Origin: Oscillospiraceae bacterium
GTDB lineage: Bacteria > Bacillota > Clostridia > Oscillospirales > Oscillospiraceae
Length of the DNA: 8,369 nt
Assembly: GCA_017458885.1 (NCBI GenBank)
Contig: JAFSZQ010000085.1
Coordinates: 1 to 8,369, forward strand
Direction of reading: 5' to 3'
Shown: positions 5,349 to 8,369 of the stretch, in pieces
Position numbering within the stretch: position 1 is the first letter of the stretch
Layout: each line of letters opens with the position of its first letter
Notes under the pieces: model-generated
Seen by the model: the letters and a program-made list of their open reading frames with translations, nothing else
Told to the model about the DNA's origin: nothing
Databases searched by the model: none
Made by a program: the position numbers and the translations under genes

Positions 5349-6563
5349 TCATCGCGGGCGCGGCGGCTCCTCCGTCCCCCCGCCGTTTTGCGCGTAGGCG
5401 ATCGCGTCCTTGCCGTACTTGGCGCGGATGCGCGCCATCGCGTCCTCGACCGCCTCCTGTTTCTCCCGCGCCGCGCTCGGCGCGCCCAACAGGTCGAGCT
5501 GCTCGCAGGTCTCCCGCCCGTCCGTCAGATGGATCGCCGTGACGGACAGCAGCCGCACGGGCGTCGGCGGCTTCCACGCGCCGCGCAGCAGCTCCAGCGC
5601 CGCGCCCTCGATCTCGCGCATGAGGTGGGTCGGCTGGGGCAGCGTCTTTTGGCGCGAGACGGTCTTGAAGCTCGCGTCCTTCAGCCCCACCGCCACGCCG
5701 CCGCAGTACAGCCCGCGCCGCCGCAGGCGCATCGCCACGGAGTCGGAGAGCAGCGCGATCCCGTCGCGCAGCTCGTCCCACTTCGTAAGGTCGCGGCGGA
5801 ACGTCGTCGAGTTGCCGACGGACTTCACGCGCTCGCGCTCGCCCGCGGCGCGCACGGGCGCGTCGTCCAGCCCGTTGGCGTAGCGGTAGAGCTGCACGCC
5901 CAGCTTGCCGAGCAGCGCGTCAAGCGATTCCTCTTTACACGCTGCCAGCTCGCCGATGGTGCGCACGCCGTACTTCGCCAGCGCCTCGCTCGCCGCGCGC
6001 CCGACGAAGAGCAGGTCGCTCACGGGGAGGGGATGGACGATGCGCTGCCAGCCGTCGGGCGGGATGACGGTCGTCGCGTCCGGTTTTTTGTAGTCGCTGC
6101 CGAGCTTCGCGAACACCTTATTGAACGACACGCCGACGGAGATCGTCAGCCCCAGCTCGCGTTTGACGCGCTCGCGGATGGTATCCGCGAGCGCCTTTGC
6201 GTCGCTGCCGAAGAGGTGCAGCGAGCCGGTCACGTCCAGCCAGCTCTCGTCGATGCCGAACGGCTCGACAAGGTCGGTGTACTCGCCGTAGATCGCGTTG
6301 ACGCGCTGGGAGTACGCGGCGTAGCGATCGTGGTGCGGCGGCAGCAGCACGAGAGCGGGGCACTTGCGCCGCGCCTGCCAGACGGTCTCCGCCGTCTTGA
6401 CGCCGTACCGCTTCGCGGGCTCGTTCTTCGCGAGGATGATGCCGTGGCGCGCCTCGGGGTCGCCGCAGACCGCGACGGGCACGTCGCGCAGCTCGGGGTG
6501 GGAGAGCAGCTCGACGCTGGCGTAGAAGCTGTTGAGGTCGCAGTGGAAAATGACGCGGCTCAT
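5349..6563 (-). CDS. dinB: DNA polymerase IV (Y-family translesion polymerase)
   Basis: This 404-residue Y-family polymerase copies past damaged bases at the replication fork. The palm motif FHCDLNSFYASVE holds catalytic Asp9 and the likely steric-gate Tyr14. The second metal site is FGIDESWLDVTG (Asp105, Glu106). The segment GVSFNKVFAKLGSDYKKPD (144-162) is the family signature, followed by a helix-hairpin-helix thumb (VGRAASEALAKYGVRTIGELA) and a little-finger domain (about 245-350). EQLDLLG (354-360) is a beta-clamp binding motif; unusually it is followed by about 45 more residues, ending in a proline-rich tail. The ATG at 6563 overlaps the degV stop by 4 bases (ATGA), so translation is probably coupled and transcription starts at the degV promoter. 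The frame stays open upstream, but that extension is antisense-like junk inside degV. Confidence 0.95.
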   Translation of the reverse strand: MSRVIFHCDLNSFYASVELLSHPELRDVPVAVCGDPEARHGIILAKNEPAKRYGVKTAETVWQARRKCPALVLLPPHHDRYAAYSQRVNAIYGEYTDLVEPFGIDESWLDVTGSLHLFGSDAKALADTIRERVKRELGLTISVGVSFNKVFAKLGSDYKKPDATTVIPPDGWQRIVHPLPVSDLLFVGRAASEALAKYGVRTIGELAACKEESLDALLGKLGVQLYRYANGLDDAPVRAAGERERVKSVGNSTTFRRDLTKWDELRDGIALLSDSVAMRLRRRGLYCGGVAVGLKDASFKTVSRQKTLPQPTHLMREIEGAALELLRGAWKPPTPVRLLSVTAIHLTDGRETCEQLDLLGAPSAAREKQEAVEDAMARIRAKYGKDAIAYAQNGGGTEEPPRPR

Positions 6564-7438
6564 CGGGAGCGCACCTCCGCGTCGCCGCGGAAGAACAGCG
6601 CCAGCGAGCCGGGGCCGAGGTGGGAGCCGGTGACCGGCTCGTAATCGACGAGCAGCACGTCCTTCGGCGCTCGGCCGCGGCGGAGCAGGGCAATGAGCGC
6701 GTCCGCGTCGGCGCGGCAGTCGCAGTGCGCGACGCCGACGAGCTGCTCCTCCGGTGCGACGGCGTATTTTTCGTAGCGCGCCGCAAGCTCCTCGATGACC
6801 CGCCGACGCCCGCGGACCTTGCCCGCGAGCACGATGTGGAAGGTCTCGTCGCCCTTGAGGATGGGCTTGATGTCGAGCATCGTGCCCAGCAGCGCGCCCA
6901 CGCCGGAGAGGCGTCCGGTGGCGCGGAGGTACTTGAGGTCGCCGACCGTGAAGACGGAACACATATGGAAACGCTCCTCCTCAAGAATATCCACTGTCTC
7001 GTCCAGCGTTTTGCCCGCGTCGCGCAGCTCGGCGGCGCGGAGCGCCTGCAAGCCCTCGCCGAGCGACGCCGTACCGGTATCGACGCAGCGGATGCGGCGC
7101 CCGGGGTAGGTCTCGAGCAGCTCCTTCGCCGCCATGAGCGCCGACTGGTAGGTGCCGCTGATGCCCGACGTGATGCTCACGAACAGCACGTCCCGCCCCG
7201 CCGCGAGCAGCGGGGAGAAGCAGTCGAGGTACGCCTGCGGCGGGACTTGGGAGGTGACGACCCGCGCGCCCGCGCGCATGGCGGCAAAGAAGCCGGCGGC
7301 GTCGAACTCCTCCTGCGTCGGGACGCTCTGCTCCACGCCGTCCACGGAAAACGAGAGCGGCAGGACGCCGATCCCGCGCTGCCGCAGCAGCCGGTTGGGG
7401 AGGTTGCCGGCGGTGTCGGTGACGATGGCAAAGGACAT
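6560..7438 (-). CDS. DegV family fatty-acid-binding protein (FakB-like)
   Basis: This 292-residue two-domain protein belongs to the DegV family. Its characterised members (FakB) hold a fatty acid while the FakA kinase phosphorylates it for phospholipid synthesis. Family motifs are present: VTDTAGNLP near the N-terminus, VVTSQVPP (61-67), SITSGISGTYQSA (88-100) and VTGSHLGPGSLALFF (269-283). In the last, the His and neighbouring residues contact the carboxylate in known structures. No signal peptide or membrane segment is seen. The ATG at 7438 has AAAGGAG 7 bases upstream and follows its own promoter. The gene overlaps dinB by 4 bases. No fakA gene is in the window, and Clostridia usually carry several DegV paralogues, so the specific lipid is unknown. 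Confidence 0.93.
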   Translation of the reverse strand: MSFAIVTDTAGNLPNRLLRQRGIGVLPLSFSVDGVEQSVPTQEEFDAAGFFAAMRAGARVVTSQVPPQAYLDCFSPLLAAGRDVLFVSITSGISGTYQSALMAAKELLETYPGRRIRCVDTGTASLGEGLQALRAAELRDAGKTLDETVDILEEERFHMCSVFTVGDLKYLRATGRLSGVGALLGTMLDIKPILKGDETFHIVLAGKVRGRRRVIEELAARYEKYAVAPEEQLVGVAHCDCRADADALIALLRRGRAPKDVLLVDYEPVTGSHLGPGSLALFFRGDAEVRSR

Positions 7439-7467
7439 GGCACGGCTCCTTTCGGTCGTTTTTTTCC

Positions 7468-7496
7468 ATCATAGGCGCGAAAAGCAGGGAAGTCAA
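7468..7496 (-). promoter_or_regulatory. Near-consensus promoter of degV-dinB
   Basis: On the minus strand TTGACT (7496-7491) and TATGAT (7473-7468) are separated by 17 bases, 10 of 12 matches to the sigma-A consensus. Transcription should start near 7461, giving a leader of only about 23 bases that is mostly the ribosome binding site. Confidence 0.9.
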
Positions 7497-7511
7497 GCGC
7501 GAAAACGCTTG
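7494..7511. repeat. Short inverted repeat between the divergent promoters
   Basis: CAAGCG (7494-7499) and CGCTTG (7506-7511) are perfect inverted arms around a 6-base spacer. Each arm overlaps the inner end of one -35 element (degV on the left, pncB on the right). A shared operator is possible, but 6-bp arms can occur by chance and I recognise no regulator motif. Confidence 0.4.
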
Positions 7512-7537
7512 CTTTATGGTATCTGAACGACTATAAT
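7509..7537 (+). promoter_or_regulatory. Promoter of the nicotinate phosphoribosyltransferase gene
   Basis: A perfect -10 TATAAT (7532-7537) follows TTGCTT (7509-7514) at 17-base spacing. The -35 matches 3 of 6 positions, so the promoter could depend on an activator or be moderate. Transcription should start near 7544. The -35 lies 12 bases from the divergent degV -35. Confidence 0.85.
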
Positions 7538-7550
7538 AGGGCGCATCACA

Positions 7551-7569
7551 GGCGCGGCGTCCCCGCGCC
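7551..7569 (+). promoter_or_regulatory. GC hairpin at the 5' end of the pncB leader
   Basis: GGCGCGG (7551-7557) pairs with CCGCGCC (7563-7569) around a 5-base loop. It lies about 7 bases after the predicted transcript start and 24 bases before the start codon. No T tract follows, so it is not a terminator. A role in mRNA stability or translation control is possible but only inferred. Confidence 0.5.
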
Positions 7570-7593
7570 GGAAACGAGAAGGGTCTTTCGCCC

Positions 7594-8369
7594 ATGAGAA
7601 CGGATGAAAAGCTGAACATGACCATGCTCTGCGACTTCTACGAGCTGACCATGGCGAACGGGTATCTGGAAAGCGGCATGGCGGATCGCGTCACCTACTT
7701 CGACGCATTCTTCCGCTCGGTGCCCGATAAGGGCGGCTTCGCCATCGCGGCGGGGCTGGAGCAGCTCATCGACTACATCGAAGACCTGCACTTCACGGAG
7801 GAGGACATCGCGTATCTGCGCGGCCGCGGGCTGTTCAGCGAGAAGTTCCTCGACTACCTGCGTGAGTTTAAATTTACCGGCGACGTCTGGGCGATCCCCG
7901 AGGGCACGCCCGTATTCCCGCGCGAGCCGATGGTCGTCGTCCGCGCGCGCGCCATCGAGGCGCAGCTCATCGAGACGTTCACGCTGCTGACCGTCAACCA
8001 CCAGAGCCTCGTCGCGACCAAGGCGAACCGCATCGTCCGCGCCGCGAAGGGGCGCGCGGTGATGGAGTTCGGCTCCCGCCGCGCGCAGGGCAGCGCCGCC
8101 GCCATCGACGGCGCGCGCGCCGCGTACATCGCGGGCTGCGTCGGCACCGCCTGCACCATCTCCGACCAGCTCTACGGCACGCCCGCGCTCGGCACGATGG
8201 CGCACGCATGGGTGCAGATGTTCGACAGCGAGTACGAGGCGTTCAAGACCTACTGCGAGATGTACCCCACGAACGCGACGCTGCTCGTGGATACCTACAA
8301 CACGCTGAAGTCCGGCATCCCGAACGCCATCCGCGTGTTCGACGAGGTGCTGCGGCCCCGCGGCATCAC
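7594..8369 (+). CDS. pncB: Nicotinate phosphoribosyltransferase (3' truncated by window end)
   Basis: This is the first 258 residues of an NAPRTase. The enzyme joins nicotinate to PRPP, with ATP hydrolysis, to make nicotinate mononucleotide for NAD salvage (Preiss-Handler pathway). Family motifs in order: LCDFYELTMANGYLESG (12-28), FRSVPDKGGFAIAAGLEQ (40-57), LTVNHQSLVATKANRIV (132-148), MEFGSRRAQG (157-166), GTMAHAWVQMF (200-210) and LLVDTYNTLKSGIPNAI (230-246). H204 corresponds by position to the phosphorylated histidine of bacterial NAPRTase. The ATG at 7594 has GAAGGG about 10 bases upstream; an in-frame ATG at 7618 would cut into the conserved N-terminus. The frame is open to the last base, so the rest of the gene lies outside the window. 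It is transcribed divergently from degV. Confidence 0.95.
   Translation, partial: MRTDEKLNMTMLCDFYELTMANGYLESGMADRVTYFDAFFRSVPDKGGFAIAAGLEQLIDYIEDLHFTEEDIAYLRGRGLFSEKFLDYLREFKFTGDVWAIPEGTPVFPREPMVVVRARAIEAQLIETFTLLTVNHQSLVATKANRIVRAAKGRAVMEFGSRRAQGSAAAIDGARAAYIAGCVGTACTISDQLYGTPALGTMAHAWVQMFDSEYEAFKTYCEMYPTNATLLVDTYNTLKSGIPNAIRVFDEVLRPRGI

Noticed and set aside
5256..6644. Long plus-strand open frame (462 codons) antisense to dinB
   Set aside because: Same GC-driven artefact; the opposite strand carries all Y-family polymerase motifs.
6620..7474. Plus-strand open frame (284 codons) antisense to degV
   Set aside because: Shadow of degV, without family motifs and running through the degV promoter region.

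Overview
This window is from a GC-rich member of the Firmicutes, most likely a gut-type Clostridia. Two things point there. The order rplU-prp-rpmA-obgE is typical. The L27 protein carries an N-terminal extension that must be removed by the Prp protease, a trait of Firmicutes and a few relatives. Most genes use almost only G or C at third codon positions.

Layout from left to right. (1) 2-817 (+): the 3' end of a Na+/phosphate cotransporter-family gene with its PhoU-like tail, followed by a hairpin terminator. (2) 863-2908 (+): a compact two-gene cassette. A perfect 13-bp inverted repeat lies next to a possible promoter. It is followed by an ABC-type AAA15/COG1106 ATPase gene (953-2059), overlapped by a gene for a TOPRIM-like protein resembling RloB (2052-2894), and then a strong terminator. 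The architecture matches ATPase plus TOPRIM-nuclease anti-phage systems (RloAB, PARIS and OLD-like), and the ATPase gene has a base composition unlike its neighbours. This is the most interesting part of the window. (3) 2910-5318 (-): the ribosomal-protein operon rplU-prp-rpmA, driven by a near-consensus promoter, then a strong terminator, then obgE. The terminator lies only a few bases before the obgE ribosome binding site. (4) 5349-7496 (-): a degV-dinB pair with a 4-base overlap, under its own near-consensus promoter. (5) 7509-8369 (+): a divergent nicotinate phosphoribosyltransferase gene, cut by the window end, whose promoter is nearly back to back with the degV promoter. A short inverted repeat lies between the two.

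Functionally, the right three quarters is housekeeping: ribosome assembly, translesion DNA synthesis, fatty-acid handling and NAD salvage. The left cassette looks like an accessory, probably defensive, insertion placed convergently against obgE. No tRNA, rRNA, CRISPR array, insertion sequence or attachment site was seen. All family assignments come from motifs read by eye; no database search was run.
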